Shown: in pieces, positions 20,789 through 32,091 of the stretch
Numbering within the stretch: the stretch's first letter is position 1
Layout of the letters: each line of letters opens with the position of its first letter
Source of the DNA: Actinomycetospora termitidis
GTDB taxonomy: Bacteria; Actinomycetota; Actinomycetes; Mycobacteriales; Pseudonocardiaceae
NCBI RefSeq assembly: GCF_030286555.1
Contig: NZ_JASVWF010000004.1
Span: 248,001-312,000 of the forward strand
Reading direction: 5' to 3'
Length of the DNA stretch: 64,000 nt
Translations under genes and position numbers: made by a program
The notes under the pieces: generated by a model
Seen by the model: the letters and a program-made list of their open reading frames with translations, nothing else
Databases searched by the model: none
Told to the model about the DNA's origin: nothing

Positions 20789-21723
20789 GGGGGCCTGGTC
20801 TCCACGGTCTCGTCGGGGTGCTCGCCGTCGGGCCAGCCCGGGTAGTCCGGAGGCGTCCCACCGAACGCCGGGCAGACTGCCTGGTGGGAGCACCACGTGC
20901 ACGTCCGGCCCGGATTGGGCCGGAAGTCGCCGCTCGGGGCCGCACGCAGGATCGCCGTCCACAGGGCGACGAGCGTCCGCTCGAACCGTTCCAGCTCGCC
21001 GCGGGTGGGGGAGTGGGTGAGGCTCTGCCCGTCGGCGAGGTACATCAGCCGCAGCTGGCGGGGGAGCACGCCCCGCGCCCGCAGCAGCACCAGCGCGTAG
21101 AACTTCAGCTGGAACAGCGCGCGGGCCTCGAACACCTCCCGGGGCGCCGAGCCGGTCTTGTAGTCGACGATCCGCACGTCGCCCTCCGGGCTGACGTCGA
21201 GCCGGTCGACGTACCCCCGCAGCCCCACACCGGAGTCCAGCTCGGTCTCCAGGAACACCTCGCACGCCTCGGGGTGCAGCCGGCGGGGGTCCTCCATCGC
21301 GAAGTACGCGTCGACCAGGGCGGCCGCGCCCGTCAGGTCCCCGAGCAGCGCGCGGTCCTCCGCGCCCAGCTCGCCGGCCACCTCCTCGAGCAGGGCGTGG
21401 GCGCGGAGGGGCACCCGCCGCGGCGGGTCGAGCCCGAACAGCCGTTCCAGCACCGCGTGCACCACGATCCCGCGCACCTGCGCCGCGCTGCGCTGCTCCG
21501 GCAGCCGGTCGACCGCCCGGAACCGGTAGAGCAGCGGGCACTGCTTGAAGTCCCCGGCCCGCGACGGCGACAGCGCCGGCCGGCGCCGGGGCCGCACCGG
21601 CTCGAGTCGCCGCGGCGTCACCGGGCGGGGGGCGTCCTGTGGCGGGCGGGGCGCGGGGACGTCGGGGGCGAGGGAGGTGGTGGACGCGGTGGCGGCCGGC
21701 ACGGCGGTGCTGGTCTCGATCAT
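20785..21723 (-). CDS. RecB-family exonuclease with Fe-S cluster (Rv2119-like)
   Basis: This 312-residue PD-(D/E)XK nuclease resembles the AddB/RecB/Cas4 family. It starts with a Pro/Ala-rich N-terminus, then LSPSRAGDFKQCPLLYRFRAVD, whose Cys is the first Fe-S ligand. RGIVVHAVLERLFG follows. The active site is in FLETELDS, GYVDRLDV and VRIVDYKTGSA. The remaining Fe-S ligands are at the C-terminus in TCTWCSHQAVCPAF, consistent with a 4Fe-4S clasp. It lacks a helicase domain. ATG 21723 is preferred to the longer open frame. It is coupled to the downstream thioesterase and matches Rv2119 in context. Confidence 0.86.
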   Translation of the reverse strand: MIETSTAVPAATASTTSLAPDVPAPRPPQDAPRPVTPRRLEPVRPRRRPALSPSRAGDFKQCPLLYRFRAVDRLPEQRSAAQVRGIVVHAVLERLFGLDPPRRVPLRAHALLEEVAGELGAEDRALLGDLTGAAALVDAYFAMEDPRRLHPEACEVFLETELDSGVGLRGYVDRLDVSPEGDVRIVDYKTGSAPREVFEARALFQLKFYALVLLRARGVLPRQLRLMYLADGQSLTHSPTRGELERFERTLVALWTAILRAAPSGDFRPNPGRTCTWCSHQAVCPAFGGTPPDYPGWPDGEHPDETVETRPP

Positions 21724-21874
21724 GCCGCGGACGCTACGACGGACCCCTGACAACCTCGGTCCTCCTCGACGGCGCTGAGCGGGCGGCTCGGCGTCGCCGC
21801 CACGGGCGACCCGGGCCGGCGCACCGTCGTCGCGTCGTCCCGGGCCCACCCGATTCACCCGGGCCTCCCGCACC

Positions 21875-21932
21875 TTGATCGACTTCTCGGCGGCGACACG
21901 CGCAAGCGTTGACGCGACTCGCCGCCGAAGTC
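21875..21932. repeat. Left inverted palindromic element flanking the DUF559 gene
   Basis: Within this 58-bp element GACTTCTCGGCGGCGA pairs with TCGCCGCCGAAGTC. The whole element is also matched, in inverted orientation, by the sequence at 22903-22965. Shared blocks include CACGCGCAAG and GCGACTCGCCGCCGAA. Similar ends on both sides of one gene suggest a mobile cassette. Confidence 0.7.
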
Positions 21933-21985
21933 CGGCGGCCGCGGATTCTCGGAGCCGCGCCTGCCCCTGGTGCGTCGGAGCCCAT

Positions 21986-22902
21986 GTGACTGCGAACCAG
22001 AGGGACGAACGAATCCGCGCCGTGATCCGTGCTCAGGACGGGGTCTTCAGCGTGCAGCAGGCGAAGGACGCGGGGTTCACCCGGGCCCAGATCGCGGCAC
22101 GCGTGGCGAAGGGGGAGTGGGAGCGGGACCTGAGTGGCGTCCTGCGCGCGGCCGACCACCCGGTGACCCCACGCTCCCGGGTCCGCGCGGCGGTCCTGTC
22201 GCTGGGCGGTGAGTGCACGCTGATCGGGCAGTCGGCCGCCTTCTGGTGGCACCTCACCGACATCCCGCCGGCCGATGTCGAGGTCGCCGTGGACCACTCG
22301 TCCCAACCTCGGTCGCGGAAGGGGGTCCGCATCCTCCGACGAGCGGTTCCTCCCGAGGACCGGGTCGTGGTGGACGGGGTCGCGGTGACCAAGAAGCCCG
22401 CCACGGTCCTCGCCGCGGTGGCGTCCCTGGGGCTGCTCGTCGGGGCGAAGCTCATGGACCAGGCGCTCCAGGCCGGAGTGAGCCTGGAGGCAATGCGCGC
22501 CGTGCACCGGCGGACTGCCGGCCGCCACGGTGCCGCCCTGGCGTTCCGGCTGCTCGTCCTCGCCGGGGGCGGAGCGCGGTCCGAGGCGGAGCGGAAGACG
22601 CACCGGATGCTCCGGGTGGCGGGGATCGGAGGGTGGATCGCGAACCATGAACTCTGGTTGAGGGGCTACGGGCAGGCCGTCCTCGACCTCGCGTTCCTCG
22701 AGCAGAAGGTGCTGGTCGAGATCGACGGCTGGGCCTACCACCGGGACCTCCGCGCCTTCCTCCGTGACGCCCGCCGCCAGAACGCCCTGGTGCTCGACGG
22801 GTGGGTCGTGATCCGCACGAACTGGTTCGAACTGCGCGAGACCCCGGAGGCCTTCGTCCGCAACGTCCGCGAGGCCCTCGTCGCGCAGGGTCGGTCGACC
22901 AT

Positions 22903-22909
<7 letters not shown>
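21986..22909 (+). CDS. AbiEi-type winged-helix plus DUF559 endonuclease-like protein
   Basis: This 307-residue protein has two parts. The N-terminal AbiEi antitoxin-like winged helix (about 1-60: AVIRAQDGVFSVQQAKDAGFTRAQIAARVAKGEW) is of the DNA-binding sort found in type IV toxin-antitoxin systems. The C-terminal DUF559/Vsr-like restriction-endonuclease fold (about 200-300) has acidic residues in VLDLAFLEQKVLVEIDGWAYH and FLRDARRQNALVLDGWVVIR. GTG 21986 after GGAG is chosen. Such genes occur as scattered, often multicopy singletons in actinobacteria, with no demonstrated function. Its last codons lie inside the right flanking inverted repeat. Confidence 0.75.
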
Positions 22910-23958
<1,049 letters not shown>

Positions 23959-24098
23959 CCCTCCTCTGAACACGCAAGAACCACGCAGGGTGAGGAAATC
24001 AAGTGGCCGGCGGGAGAAGTCCGTCACCGGCTCGCTACTCCACGGACACCCGTGTTCACGGGTACGGTGACGCCACGGAGTAGCGGGAGGAGGGCGCC

Positions 24099-25892
24099 GT
24101 GACGATGAACGACGACCCCAGGGGCCGATCCGACCAGGGCCGCGACCGAGGCGCGGCGGACATGGCGGCACAGGTGCGATTCCTCGAAGAAGAGGTCGCA
24201 CTGCTGCGTCGGAAACTCACCGAGTCCCCGCGCCACACGCGAATCCTCGAGCAGCGGCTCGCGGACTCGGCGGCGCGGGTGTCCCAACTGACCGAGCGCA
24301 ACGACAAACTCACCGACACCCTCAAGGAGGCGCGGGCGCAGCTCGTGTCGCTCCGCGAGGAGGTCGACCGTCTCGCGCAGCCGCCGTCGAGCTACGGCGT
24401 CTTCCTGACCCTGCACGAGGACCAGACCGTCGACGTGTTCACGTCGGGCCGGCGCATGCGCGTCGCGGTCTCGCCCGCCGTCGAGGCCGCCGAGCTCACG
24501 CGCGGTCAGTCGGTGCGGCTCAACGAGGCCCTCACCGTCGTCGAGGCCGGCGACTACGAGCGCATCGGCGAGGTCTGCTCGCTGCGTGAGGTGCTCGTCG
24601 ACGAGGACGGGACCCGCAACCGGGCCCTGATCATCGGGCACGCCGACGAGGAACGGGTCATCCACCTCGCGGACTCCCTGCTCGACGAGAACGCCCCGGA
24701 GCTCAAGCCGGGCGACTCGCTCATGATCGACACCAAGGTGGGCTACGCCTACGAGAAGGTGCCGAAGGCCGAGGTCGAGGAGCTCGTCCTCGAGGAGGTC
24801 CCCGACGTCGCGTACACCGACATCGGCGGCCTCTCCCGGCAGATCGACTCGATCCGCGACGCGGTGGAGCTGCCGTTCCTGCACGCGGACCTGTTCCGCG
24901 AGTACCAGCTCCGCCCGCCGAAGGGTGTCCTGCTCTACGGCCCGCCCGGGTGCGGCAAGACGCTCATCGCCAAGGCGGTGGCGAACTCGCTGGCGAAGAA
25001 GGTCGCCGAGCAGCGCGGTGAGGACAGCCGCGACATCAAGGCGCACTTCCTCAACATCAAGGGCCCGGAGCTGCTCAACAAGTTCGTCGGCGAGACCGAG
25101 CGGCACATCCGGATGATCTTCCAGCGGGCGCGCGAGAAGGCGTCCGAGGGCACGCCGGTGATCGTGTTCTTCGACGAGATGGACTCGATCTTCCGGACCC
25201 GTGGTTCCGGCGTCAGCTCCGACGTGGAGACGACGATCGTGCCCCAGCTGCTGAGCGAGATCGACGGTGTCGAGGGGCTCGAGAACGTCATCGTCATCGG
25301 CGCCTCGAACCGCGAGGACATGATCGACCCCGCGATCCTGCGTCCGGGCCGACTCGACGTGAAGATCAAGATCGAGCGTCCCGACGCCGAGGCGGCCATC
25401 GACATCTTCGGCAAGTACCTCGTCGAGGGCCTGCCGGTCCACGAGGAGGACATCGAGGAGTTCGGCGGCAACCGGCAGGCGTGCCTCGACGGCATGATCG
25501 AGCGGGTCGTCGAGCGGATGTACGCCGAGACCGACGACAACCGGTTCCTCGAGGTCACCTACGCCAACGGGGACAAGGAGGTCCTGTACTTCAAGGACTT
25601 CAACTCCGGTGCGGTGATCGAGAACATCGTGGGCCGGGCCAAGAAGTCGGCCATCAAGTCGCACCTGGAGACCAAGCAGTCCGGTCTGCGGGTGCAGCAC
25701 CTGCTCGACGCCGTGGTGGACGAGTTCGCCGAGTCCGAGGACCTCCCGAACACGACCAACCCCGACGACTGGGCCCGGATCTCCGGCAAGAAGGGCGAGC
25801 GGATCGTCTACATCCGCACGCTCGTCACCGGCAAGGGCGCCACGCAGGGCAAGGAGATCGACACCGCGTCCAACACGGGTCAGTACCTGTAG
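24099..25892 (+). CDS. arc: Proteasome-associated ATPase ARC/Mpa
   Basis: This 597-residue AAA ATPase forms the hexameric ring that recognises pupylated proteins, unfolds them and feeds them to PrcAB. The N-terminal coiled coil (about 20-95, [18 protein letters not shown]) binds Pup. Two OB-fold interdomains follow (about 100-235). Walker A is G281-T288 (GPPGCGKT), Walker [11 protein letters not shown] with Asp359-Glu360, then RPGRLDVKI. The C-terminus ends GQYL, the penultimate-Tyr tail that docks into the 20S alpha ring. GTG 24099 follows GGGAGGAGGG; ATG 24105 is an alternative. Matches Rv2115c. Confidence 0.97.
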   Translation: MTMNDDPRGRSDQGRDRGAADMAAQVRFLEEEVALLRRKLTESPRHTRILEQRLADSAARVSQLTERNDKLTDTLKEARAQLVSLREEVDRLAQPPSSYGVFLTLHEDQTVDVFTSGRRMRVAVSPAVEAAELTRGQSVRLNEALTVVEAGDYERIGEVCSLREVLVDEDGTRNRALIIGHADEERVIHLADSLLDENAPELKPGDSLMIDTKVGYAYEKVPKAEVEELVLEEVPDVAYTDIGGLSRQIDSIRDAVELPFLHADLFREYQLRPPKGVLLYGPPGCGKTLIAKAVANSLAKKVAEQRGEDSRDIKAHFLNIKGPELLNKFVGETERHIRMIFQRAREKASEGTPVIVFFDEMDSIFRTRGSGVSSDVETTIVPQLLSEIDGVEGLENVIVIGASNREDMIDPAILRPGRLDVKIKIERPDAEAAIDIFGKYLVEGLPVHEEDIEEFGGNRQACLDGMIERVVERMYAETDDNRFLEVTYANGDKEVLYFKDFNSGAVIENIVGRAKKSAIKSHLETKQSGLRVQHLLDAVVDEFAESEDLPNTTNPDDWARISGKKGERIVYIRTLVTGKGATQGKEIDTASNTGQYL

Positions 25893-25899
25893 TACCGGG

Positions 25900-25905
25900 T
25901 ACCGT
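25900..25905 (+). promoter_or_regulatory. -10 box TACCGT before the hydrolase gene
   Basis: TACCGT lies 7 nt before ATG 25913 in the short gap after arc, so the hydrolase probably has its own leaderless promoter in addition to read-through. Confidence 0.4.
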
Positions 25906-25912
25906 CGCCAGC

Positions 25913-27145
25913 ATGACGGACGAGCAGCACCGGCCGCTTCCCGCGCCTCGCAACGAGGTCCGGGGGGCGGCCGGTGTCGCGTCCGAGGCCGTCGACATCG
26001 TCTCCCGTCCCGTCGAGGGCACGCACCGCGCCATCTCGGACACCGTGTTCGGCGCCCTGCGCAAGGTGGGCCTCGGCCCGGCGTCGAAGCCGGCGCAGGT
26101 GCTCCACGACGGCATCAGCGCCGGCGTGTACTCCGCCGTGCGCGGCATCGGCCACGCCGCGGGACGCGGGGTCGGGCTCGCCGCCGAGATCTACCGGGAG
26201 GCCTCCGGGAGGACGGAGTGGACCCCGATCACGTCCCGCCCGGCGGGCGCCGTGCTCGCCGGTGCCGTCAACGGCCTCGTCGGGGACCACATGGTCGCCC
26301 TCGGCAACGACCTCGCGGTCCCGATGGCGCTCTACACCTCGACGACGAGCGACACCGACCCGCACGCCCGGCTCCGGCTGGACGACATCCAGGTCAAGGA
26401 CCACCCCGACCGCGACCTCGGCCACGTCGTGCTGTTCGTCCACGGCCTCGGGGAGACCGAGCACGCCTGGCGGCTGGCCGACGAGGACTCCGCCGGGGAG
26501 GGCTACGCCGAACGCATCGCCTCGAGCATCGGCGCCGTCCCGCTGCTGCTGCGCTACAACACCGGCCTGCGCATCGCCCACAACGGCGCCGCGCTCTCGG
26601 TGCTGCTGGCCGAGTTGTTCGACGCCTGGCCGGAGCCGATCCGCACGCTCGACCTCGTCGGGCACTCCATGGGCGGGCTGGTCCTGCGCCACGCGTGCCA
26701 CGCCGCGGTCGTCGCGGGGGAGCCGTGGGTGCACGCCGTGCGCCGCATGGTCTACCTGGGATCGCCCCACGAGGGCGCGCCGCTGGCGCACCGGGTGGAC
26801 CAGCTGGCCTCCCGCCTGAGCCGCTACGCCCGGTCCCGCTCCTGGGGCGAGTTCCTCGACCGCCGCTCCGCGGGCATCCGCGACCTCGTCGCCGGGGTCT
26901 CGGACAGCGAGGTCCCGCTGCTCGCCTCGTCGACCCACCACGGCGTCGCCGCCTGCCTGACCGCCAGCGCGCACCACCCGCTCGCGAACATCCTCGGGGA
27001 CCTGCTCGTCCCGGTGGACTCCGCCCGCGGCGCGATCACCGACGTCGAGACGATCCCGTCGTCGCACCACTTCCACCTCCTCAACGACCCGCGGATCCAC
27101 GAGCACCTCCTGCGGTGGCTGAGCGTTCCCGACGACGGGCGGTGA
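25913..27145 (+). CDS. Alpha/beta hydrolase (lipase/PGAP1-like)
   Basis: This 410-residue hydrolase has an N-terminal helical region of about 130 residues resembling membrane-associated segments (VSRPVEGTHRAISDTVFGALRKV). The alpha/beta-hydrolase domain follows: oxyanion region VLFVHGLGETEHAW, nucleophile elbow LVGHSMGGLVLRHA (Ser about residue 245) and a late His in SSHHFHLLNDPRIHEHLL. The fold suggests an esterase or lipase. No secretion signal is seen. It lies between arc and dop and overlaps the MFS gene by 4 bp (GTGA). A link to the proteasome is unproven. Confidence 0.82.
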   Translation: MTDEQHRPLPAPRNEVRGAAGVASEAVDIVSRPVEGTHRAISDTVFGALRKVGLGPASKPAQVLHDGISAGVYSAVRGIGHAAGRGVGLAAEIYREASGRTEWTPITSRPAGAVLAGAVNGLVGDHMVALGNDLAVPMALYTSTTSDTDPHARLRLDDIQVKDHPDRDLGHVVLFVHGLGETEHAWRLADEDSAGEGYAERIASSIGAVPLLLRYNTGLRIAHNGAALSVLLAELFDAWPEPIRTLDLVGHSMGGLVLRHACHAAVVAGEPWVHAVRRMVYLGSPHEGAPLAHRVDQLASRLSRYARSRSWGEFLDRRSAGIRDLVAGVSDSEVPLLASSTHHGVAACLTASAHHPLANILGDLLVPVDSARGAITDVETIPSSHHFHLLNDPRIHEHLLRWLSVPDDGR

Positions 27146-28374
27146 CCGGCCCGCAGCGTCCGGAGGGCTCCCGACGCGGCGGACTCGCCCGCACCGCCGT
27201 CCTGGGCGCGCTCACGGCCGCCGCGCCGCTGTCGATCGACACCTACCTGCCAGCGCTCCCGGCGATCACGGTCGAGCTGGAGTCGTCGGCCTCCCTGGTG
27301 GCCCTGACGCTCACCGCGTGCGTCGTCGGCCTCGCGGTCGGCCAGCTCGTCGCCGGGCCGCTCTCCGACGTCCTCGGACGCCGGCGGCCGATGATCGTCG
27401 GCGCCGTCGGGTTCGTGGTCCTCTCGGCGGCGTGTGCCGCCGCACCCGACGTCGGGACCCTGGTGGCGCTGCGCCTGGGCCAGGGACTGTTCGGCGCCGT
27501 CGGGATCGTGGTGGCCCGGGCGGTCGTCCGGGACCTGTACGAGGGGGCCGCGGCCGCCCGGGCGTTCGCGGCGCTGATGCTGGTCTCCGGAGTCGCGCCG
27601 ATCGTCGCGCCCGTGCTGGGCGGCCAACTGCTGGAGCTCACGTCGTGGCGCGGCGTGTTCGTGGTCCTCGCCGCGCTCGGGGCCCTGGTGCTGGTCGGGG
27701 TGCTGCTGGCGGTCCCGGAGACGCTGCCGCCCGAGCGACGGCGCTCCGGCGGATGGCGGACCACCCGCCACGCGTTCGGCGTCCTGCTCGCCGACGCCAA
27801 GGTCCTCGCGTGCGTGGCCGCCGCGGGCTTCGGCTTCGCCGCGATGTTCGCCTACATCTCCGGCTCGACGTTCGTGCTGCAGGGGCTCTACGGCCTCTCG
27901 CCGCAGGAGTTCAGCGGGGTGTTCGCGATCAACTCGGTCGGGATCGTCAGCGCCGTGCAACTCTCCGGGCGCCTCGTCGGCGCCGAGCGGGTGCGCCCGG
28001 AGCGGATGGTCCCGCTCGGCCTCGCGATCGCCGTCGTCGGCTCGGCCACCGTCCTGGGCGGGGCGCTCGGGCTCGGCGTGTGGGGCGTCGTCGTGGGCCT
28101 GTTCGTGACGGTGTGCGGGGTCGGGACGGCGCTCCCCGCCGCGACCACGCTGAGCCTCGCCGACCACCCCGAGCACGCCGGCAGCGCCTCGGCCCTCCTC
28201 GGTACCGCCCAGTTCATCGTCGGCGGCTTCGCGGCGCCGCTGGTCGGCCTCGGCGGCGGGCGCACGGCCCTGCCGATGGGCCTCACGATGACGGGGGCCA
28301 CGCTGGTCGCGCTGCTCACGTTCACGGCCCTGTGGCGCCGGGCGACGCGGGCAGCGGGCGCGGGGGACAACTAG
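27142..28374 (+). CDS. Bcr/CflA family MFS efflux transporter
   Basis: This 410-residue 12-helix drug:proton antiporter is of the Bcr/CflA branch. The first helix holds the family signature [14 protein letters not shown]. The loop 2-3 motif is [16 protein letters not shown], and the motif-C-like [17 protein letters not shown] appears in helix 5. Bcr/CflA members export antibiotics such as bicyclomycin and chloramphenicol, or amino acids. The substrate here is unknown. GTG 27142 overlaps the previous TGA, so it is co-translated with the hydrolase. The dop -10 box overlaps its stop codon. Confidence 0.87.
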   Translation: MTGPQRPEGSRRGGLARTAVLGALTAAAPLSIDTYLPALPAITVELESSASLVALTLTACVVGLAVGQLVAGPLSDVLGRRRPMIVGAVGFVVLSAACAAAPDVGTLVALRLGQGLFGAVGIVVARAVVRDLYEGAAAARAFAALMLVSGVAPIVAPVLGGQLLELTSWRGVFVVLAALGALVLVGVLLAVPETLPPERRRSGGWRTTRHAFGVLLADAKVLACVAAAGFGFAAMFAYISGSTFVLQGLYGLSPQEFSGVFAINSVGIVSAVQLSGRLVGAERVRPERMVPLGLAIAVVGSATVLGGALGLGVWGVVVGLFVTVCGVGTALPAATTLSLADHPEHAGSASALLGTAQFIVGGFAAPLVGLGGGRTALPMGLTMTGATLVALLTFTALWRRATRAAGAGDN

Positions 28375-28377
28375 GGT
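28372..28377 (+). promoter_or_regulatory. -10 box TAGGGT of dop
   Basis: TAGGGT overlaps the TAG stop of the MFS gene and ends 7 nt before ATG 28385. No ribosome binding site intervenes, so dop is probably leaderless. Confidence 0.5.
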
Positions 28378-28384
28378 CGGGACC

Positions 28385-29902
28385 ATGACCGCGCGCCGCA
28401 TCATGGGCACCGAGATCGAGTACGGCATCTCCGTGCCGGGCGACCCGACGGCCAACCCCGTCATCACCTCCACGCAGGTCGTCCTGGCCTACGCCGCGGC
28501 CGCCGACGTGCCGCGCGCCCGGCGTGCGCGGTGGGACTACGAGGTCGAGTCGCCGCTGCGCGACGCCCGGGGCTTCGACCTCGGCCCGAGCGCCGGCCCG
28601 CCGCCGGACACCGGCGACCTGGACGACCTCGGCGCGGCCAACGTCATCCTCACCAACGGAGCCCGGCTCTACGTCGACCACGCCCACCCGGAGTTCTCCG
28701 CGCCGGAGGTCACGACGCCGCGCGGCGCCGTGATCTGGGACAAGGCGGGGGAGCGGGTGATGGAGGACGCCGCGGAGCGCGCCGCCACCGTCCCCGGCAC
28801 CGGCCGCATCCAGCTCTACAAGAACAACATCGACGGCAAGGGCGCCTCGTACGGCTCGCACGAGAACTACCTGTGCAACCGGCAGACCCCCTTCCCGAGC
28901 ATCATCACCGGGCTGACCCCGTTCTTCGTCACGCGCCAGGTGATGACGGGCGCGGGCCGGGTCGGGCTCGGCGCCTCCGGGGACGAGGCCGGCTACCAGC
29001 TCTCCCAGCGCGCGGACTACATCGAGGTCGAGGTCGGCCTGGAGACCACGCTCAAGCGCGGCATCATCAACACCCGCGACGAGCCGCACGCCGACGCCGA
29101 CAAATACCGCCGCCTGCACGTGATCATCGGCGACGCGAACCTCGCCGAGTACTCGACGTTCCTCAAGGTCGGGACGACGGCGCTGGTGCTCTCGATGATC
29201 GAGGACGGCGTCCGGTTCGACGACCTGCGCCTGCTCGAGCCGGTCCGCTCGGTGCACCGGATCAGCCACGACCCGACGCTGCGGACCAAGGTCGACCTGG
29301 CCAACGGCACGCAGATGACGGCCCTGGAGATCCAGCGGCAGTACCTCGAGCGGGCCTGGAAGCACGAGCAGGAGACACAGGGCGACGAGATCGACGACGT
29401 CACCCGGGAGACCCTCGAGATCTGGGGCCAGGTCCTCGACGACCTCGAGACCGACCCGATGCGCTGCGCGGACCGGCTGGACTGGGTGGCCAAGCTCAAG
29501 CTGCTCCAGAGCTACCAGGAGCGCGACAACCTCCCCTGGGACTCCCCGAAGCTGCACCTGATCGACCTGCAGTACTCCGACGTGCGGCAGGCCAAGGGCC
29601 TCTACAACCGCCTCGTGACGCGGGGGTCGATCAAGCGCCTGGTGAGTGAGGACGAGGTGCGCTCGGCCGTCACCCGTCCTCCGGAGGACACCCGCGCGTA
29701 CTTCCGCGGACGGTGCCTGGAGCGCTACCCGAGCGAGGTCGCGGCCGCGTCGTGGGACTCGGTGATCTTCGACCTGGGCCGGGAATCGCTCGTGCGGATC
29801 CCGACGCTGGAGCCGCTGCGGGGCACCCGCGGGCACGTCGGGGAGCTCATCGACAACGCGGACAATGCCACCGCGCTCGTCGAGGCGCTGACACGAGGAT
29901 GA
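28385..29902 (+). CDS. dop: Pup deamidase/depupylase Dop
   Basis: This 505-residue protein, glutamine-synthetase-like in fold, converts the C-terminal Gln of Pup to Glu and also removes Pup from substrates. The N-terminal [13 protein letters not shown] holds the ATP/Mg-binding Glu pair. The loop [22 protein letters not shown] lies before [18 protein letters not shown], which carries the conserved active-site Asp; this insertion separates Dop from Paf[19 protein letters not shown] and [18 protein letters not shown] are shared family blocks. It lies just upstream of pup, whose GGQ ending requires it. Confidence 0.96.
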   Translation: MTARRIMGTEIEYGISVPGDPTANPVITSTQVVLAYAAAADVPRARRARWDYEVESPLRDARGFDLGPSAGPPPDTGDLDDLGAANVILTNGARLYVDHAHPEFSAPEVTTPRGAVIWDKAGERVMEDAAERAATVPGTGRIQLYKNNIDGKGASYGSHENYLCNRQTPFPSIITGLTPFFVTRQVMTGAGRVGLGASGDEAGYQLSQRADYIEVEVGLETTLKRGIINTRDEPHADADKYRRLHVIIGDANLAEYSTFLKVGTTALVLSMIEDGVRFDDLRLLEPVRSVHRISHDPTLRTKVDLANGTQMTALEIQRQYLERAWKHEQETQGDEIDDVTRETLEIWGQVLDDLETDPMRCADRLDWVAKLKLLQSYQERDNLPWDSPKLHLIDLQYSDVRQAKGLYNRLVTRGSIKRLVSEDEVRSAVTRPPEDTRAYFRGRCLERYPSEVAAASWDSVIFDLGRESLVRIPTLEPLRGTRGHVGELIDNADNATALVEALTRG

Positions 29903-29934
29903 TGTTCATGACGTTGCGGACGGCCTCGGACGGG

Positions 29935-29940
29935 TAGGGT
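29935..29940 (+). promoter_or_regulatory. -10 box TAGGGT upstream of pup
   Basis: TAGGGT lies 35 nt before the pup ATG, with TTGCGG at 29914-29919 upstream (15-bp spacing). Unlike most neighbours this would leave a short leader with a GGGAGG ribosome binding site, giving pup-prcB-prcA its own promoter. Confidence 0.45.
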
Positions 29941-29975
29941 CGCGGACGCAACACCTTCAGCACCGGGAGGCAGCC

Positions 29976-30170
29976 ATGGCGCAGGAACAGACCCAGCGGC
30001 AGGGCGGTGGCGACGACGGGGACGGCGGCGAGGACACCACCGCCGCCGGCCAGGAGCGCCGGGAGAAGCTCGGCGAGGACACCGACACCATCCTCGACGA
30101 GATCGACGACGTCCTCGAGGAGAACGCCGAGGACTTCGTGCGCGCCTACGTGCAGAAGGGCGGCCAGTAG
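29976..30170 (+). CDS. pup: Prokaryotic ubiquitin-like protein Pup
   Basis: This 64-residue disordered modifier has an N-terminal half rich in Gln/Gly/Asp. The C-terminal half carries the ARC-binding helix region (LDEIDDVLEENAEDFVRAYVQKGG). It ends in Gly-Gly-Gln, so Dop must deamidate the last residue before PafA can link it to lysines. ATG 29976 follows GGGAGG. Located between dop and prcB, the standard order. Length and ending are typical. Confidence 0.97.
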   Translation: MAQEQTQRQGGGDDGDGGEDTTAAGQERREKLGEDTDTILDEIDDVLEENAEDFVRAYVQKGGQ

Positions 30171-30305
30171 TCATCGGTTCCGCCGCGAGCGAACCGCGGC
30201 GGATCGGCAGTGCACGCGCGGCGGGTCGGGACTAGCGTTCCGGCCCGCCGTCTCGTGTAGGTCAGTGTCGTAGCAGCAGGACGTGTGAGGAGCGACGAGG
30301 AGCCG

Positions 30306-31169
30306 ATGGACCCCAGGACCGCCTTCGGATCGAGCGGAACGACGGGCCGGGGCGTGGGTCTTCCCGCCTCGTACTTCGATGCCGGGACCTCGTCGTTCGT
30401 CGACTTCCTCGCGTCGGTGCGCCCCGACCTGCTGCCGACCGCCGGGGCCGTCACCCCGGAGGTGGCGAGCGGGGTGCCGCACGGCACCACCATCGTCGCG
30501 GCGGTCTACGACGGCGGGGTCGTCATCGCGGGGGACCGGCGCGCCACGATGGGCAACCTGATCTCCCAGCGCGACATGCAGAAGGTCTACGTGACCGACG
30601 ACTACTCCGCGGCCGGCATCGCCGGGACCGCGGGGCTCGCCGTCGAGGCGATCCGGCTCTTCGCGGTGGACCTGGAGCACTACGAGAAGCTCGAGGGCGT
30701 CCCGCTGACGTTCGACGGCAAGTCGAACCGGCTGGCCTCGATGATCCGCGGCAACCTCGGCGCCGCGATGCAGGGGCTCTCCTACGTCCCGCTGTTCGTG
30801 GGCTACGACCTGGACGCGACCGACCCGGCGCGCGCCGGCCGGATCGTGTCCTACGACGTCGTCGGCGGACGCTACGAGGAGCACGGCGGCTACGCGGCCG
30901 TCGGCTCGGGCTCGCTGTTCGCCCGCTCCTCGCTGAAGAAGCTCCACGACGTCACGGCCGACCGCGACACCACCGTCCGCAACACCGTCGAGGCGCTCTA
31001 CGACGCCGCGGACGACGACTCCGCGACCGGCGGCCCGGACACCGTCCGGAACATCTACCCGATCGCCGTCGCGATCGACGCGCAGGGCGCCGTCCAGCTC
31101 CCCGCCGACGAGATCCAGGGTGTCGCCGAGACGGTGATCGCGGCCCGCCGCGAGCGCCCCGTCGGCTGA
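30306..31169 (+). CDS. prcB: Proteasome beta subunit PrcB
   Basis: This 287-residue precursor of the catalytic 20S subunit has a 60-residue propeptide that ends at VPHG, and autocleavage exposes Thr61 ([21 protein letters not shown]), the nucleophile. Other catalytic-site residues, Asp and Lys, are in [20 protein letters not shown], and [13 protein letters not shown] is the late Ser-rich loop. ATG 30306 follows GACGAGGAG; GTG 30285 is a weaker upstream option. It sits 135 nt after pup and 51 nt before prcA. Confidence 0.96.
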   Translation: MDPRTAFGSSGTTGRGVGLPASYFDAGTSSFVDFLASVRPDLLPTAGAVTPEVASGVPHGTTIVAAVYDGGVVIAGDRRATMGNLISQRDMQKVYVTDDYSAAGIAGTAGLAVEAIRLFAVDLEHYEKLEGVPLTFDGKSNRLASMIRGNLGAAMQGLSYVPLFVGYDLDATDPARAGRIVSYDVVGGRYEEHGGYAAVGSGSLFARSSLKKLHDVTADRDTTVRNTVEALYDAADDDSATGGPDTVRNIYPIAVAIDAQGAVQLPADEIQGVAETVIAARRERPVG

Positions 31170-31220
31170 GCCCCGCCCCCACCAGCACCCGCCCCACCTC
31201 GGAAGAGGAGCCGCCCCGCC

Positions 31221-32021
31221 ATGACGATGCCGTTCTACGCGTCGGTCGACCAGCTGATGCGCGACCGTTCGGAGCTCGCCCGCAAGGGCATCTCCCGCGG
31301 TCGCAGCGTCGTGGTGCTGAGCTGCGCGGACGGGGTGCTGTTCGTCGCGGAGAACCGGTCGAAGTCGCTGCGCAAGATCTCCGAGATCTACGACCAGCTC
31401 GGCTTCGCCGCCGTCGGCCGCTACAACGAGTTCGAGAACCTGCGCCGCGCCGGGGTCCGGTGGGCCGACGTGCAGGGCTACTCGTACGACCGCCGCGACG
31501 TCTCCGGCCGCGCCCTGGCCAACGCCTACTCGAACATCCTCGGCGCCAGCTTCATCGAGCAGCAGAAGCCGTTCGAGGTCGAGCTGTGCGTCGCCGCGCT
31601 CGGGGAGAACGCGGAGTCCGACCAGCTGTTCCGCATCACCTACGACGGCTCGATCTCCGACGAGCCGCAGTTCGTGGTGATGGGCGGCACCACGGAGCCG
31701 ATCTCCGCGGCGCTGAAGACCTCGTACGACGGCTCGCTGGACACGCAGGGCGCCCTGCGGACCGCGCTGGACGCCCTCCAGGCCCAGAACGGGTCGTCGG
31801 GGTCGTCGGCGTCGTCGCAGGAGGACCGGACGCTCGGCGTGGACTCGCTGGAGGTCGCCCTGCTGGACCGTGCCCGCCGTCCGCGTCGGTCCTTCCGGCG
31901 CATCACGGGCGCGGCGCTGTCCGGGCTCCTCCCGGCCACCACGGCCGCAGCGGCGGAGGCCGACGCGGGTGACACCGGGGCCGGCGACGAGGTCTCGGGC
32001 GCCGGCGGCGCGGACGCCTGA
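31221..32021 (+). CDS. prcA: Proteasome alpha subunit PrcA
   Basis: This 266-residue subunit forms the outer gating ring. The N-terminus [22 protein letters not shown] is the actinobacterial gate segment. The core contains [19 protein letters not shown] and [15 protein letters not shown]. After about residue 190 comes a Ser/Gly linker ([10 protein letters not shown]), then a basic segment [14 protein letters not shown] and an Ala/Gly/Asp-rich tail of about 40 residues that is longer than in many homologues and probably disordered. ATG 31221 (or 31227) follows GAGGAG. Confidence 0.95.
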   Translation: MTMPFYASVDQLMRDRSELARKGISRGRSVVVLSCADGVLFVAENRSKSLRKISEIYDQLGFAAVGRYNEFENLRRAGVRWADVQGYSYDRRDVSGRALANAYSNILGASFIEQQKPFEVELCVAALGENAESDQLFRITYDGSISDEPQFVVMGGTTEPISAALKTSYDGSLDTQGALRTALDALQAQNGSSGSSASSQEDRTLGVDSLEVALLDRARRPRRSFRRITGAALSGLLPATTAAAAEADAGDTGAGDEVSGAGGADA

Positions 32022-32022
32022 C

Positions 32023-32091
32023 CCTCCCCGAACGAACGGCACTCTCGCTGCATCTACGTGCGCGAGAGTGGCGTTCGTTCGTTGAGGAGGG
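32023..32091. terminator. Strong bidirectional terminator hairpin
   Basis: The arms run through CGAACGAACGGCACTCTCGC (about 32029-32048) and GCGAGAGTGGCGTTCGTTCG (about 32062-32081), and extend through flanking CCCTCC and GGAGGG, around a ~13-nt loop. It separates convergent prcA and the PAP2-DAG-kinase gene, so it likely ends both transcripts. Confidence 0.8.
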
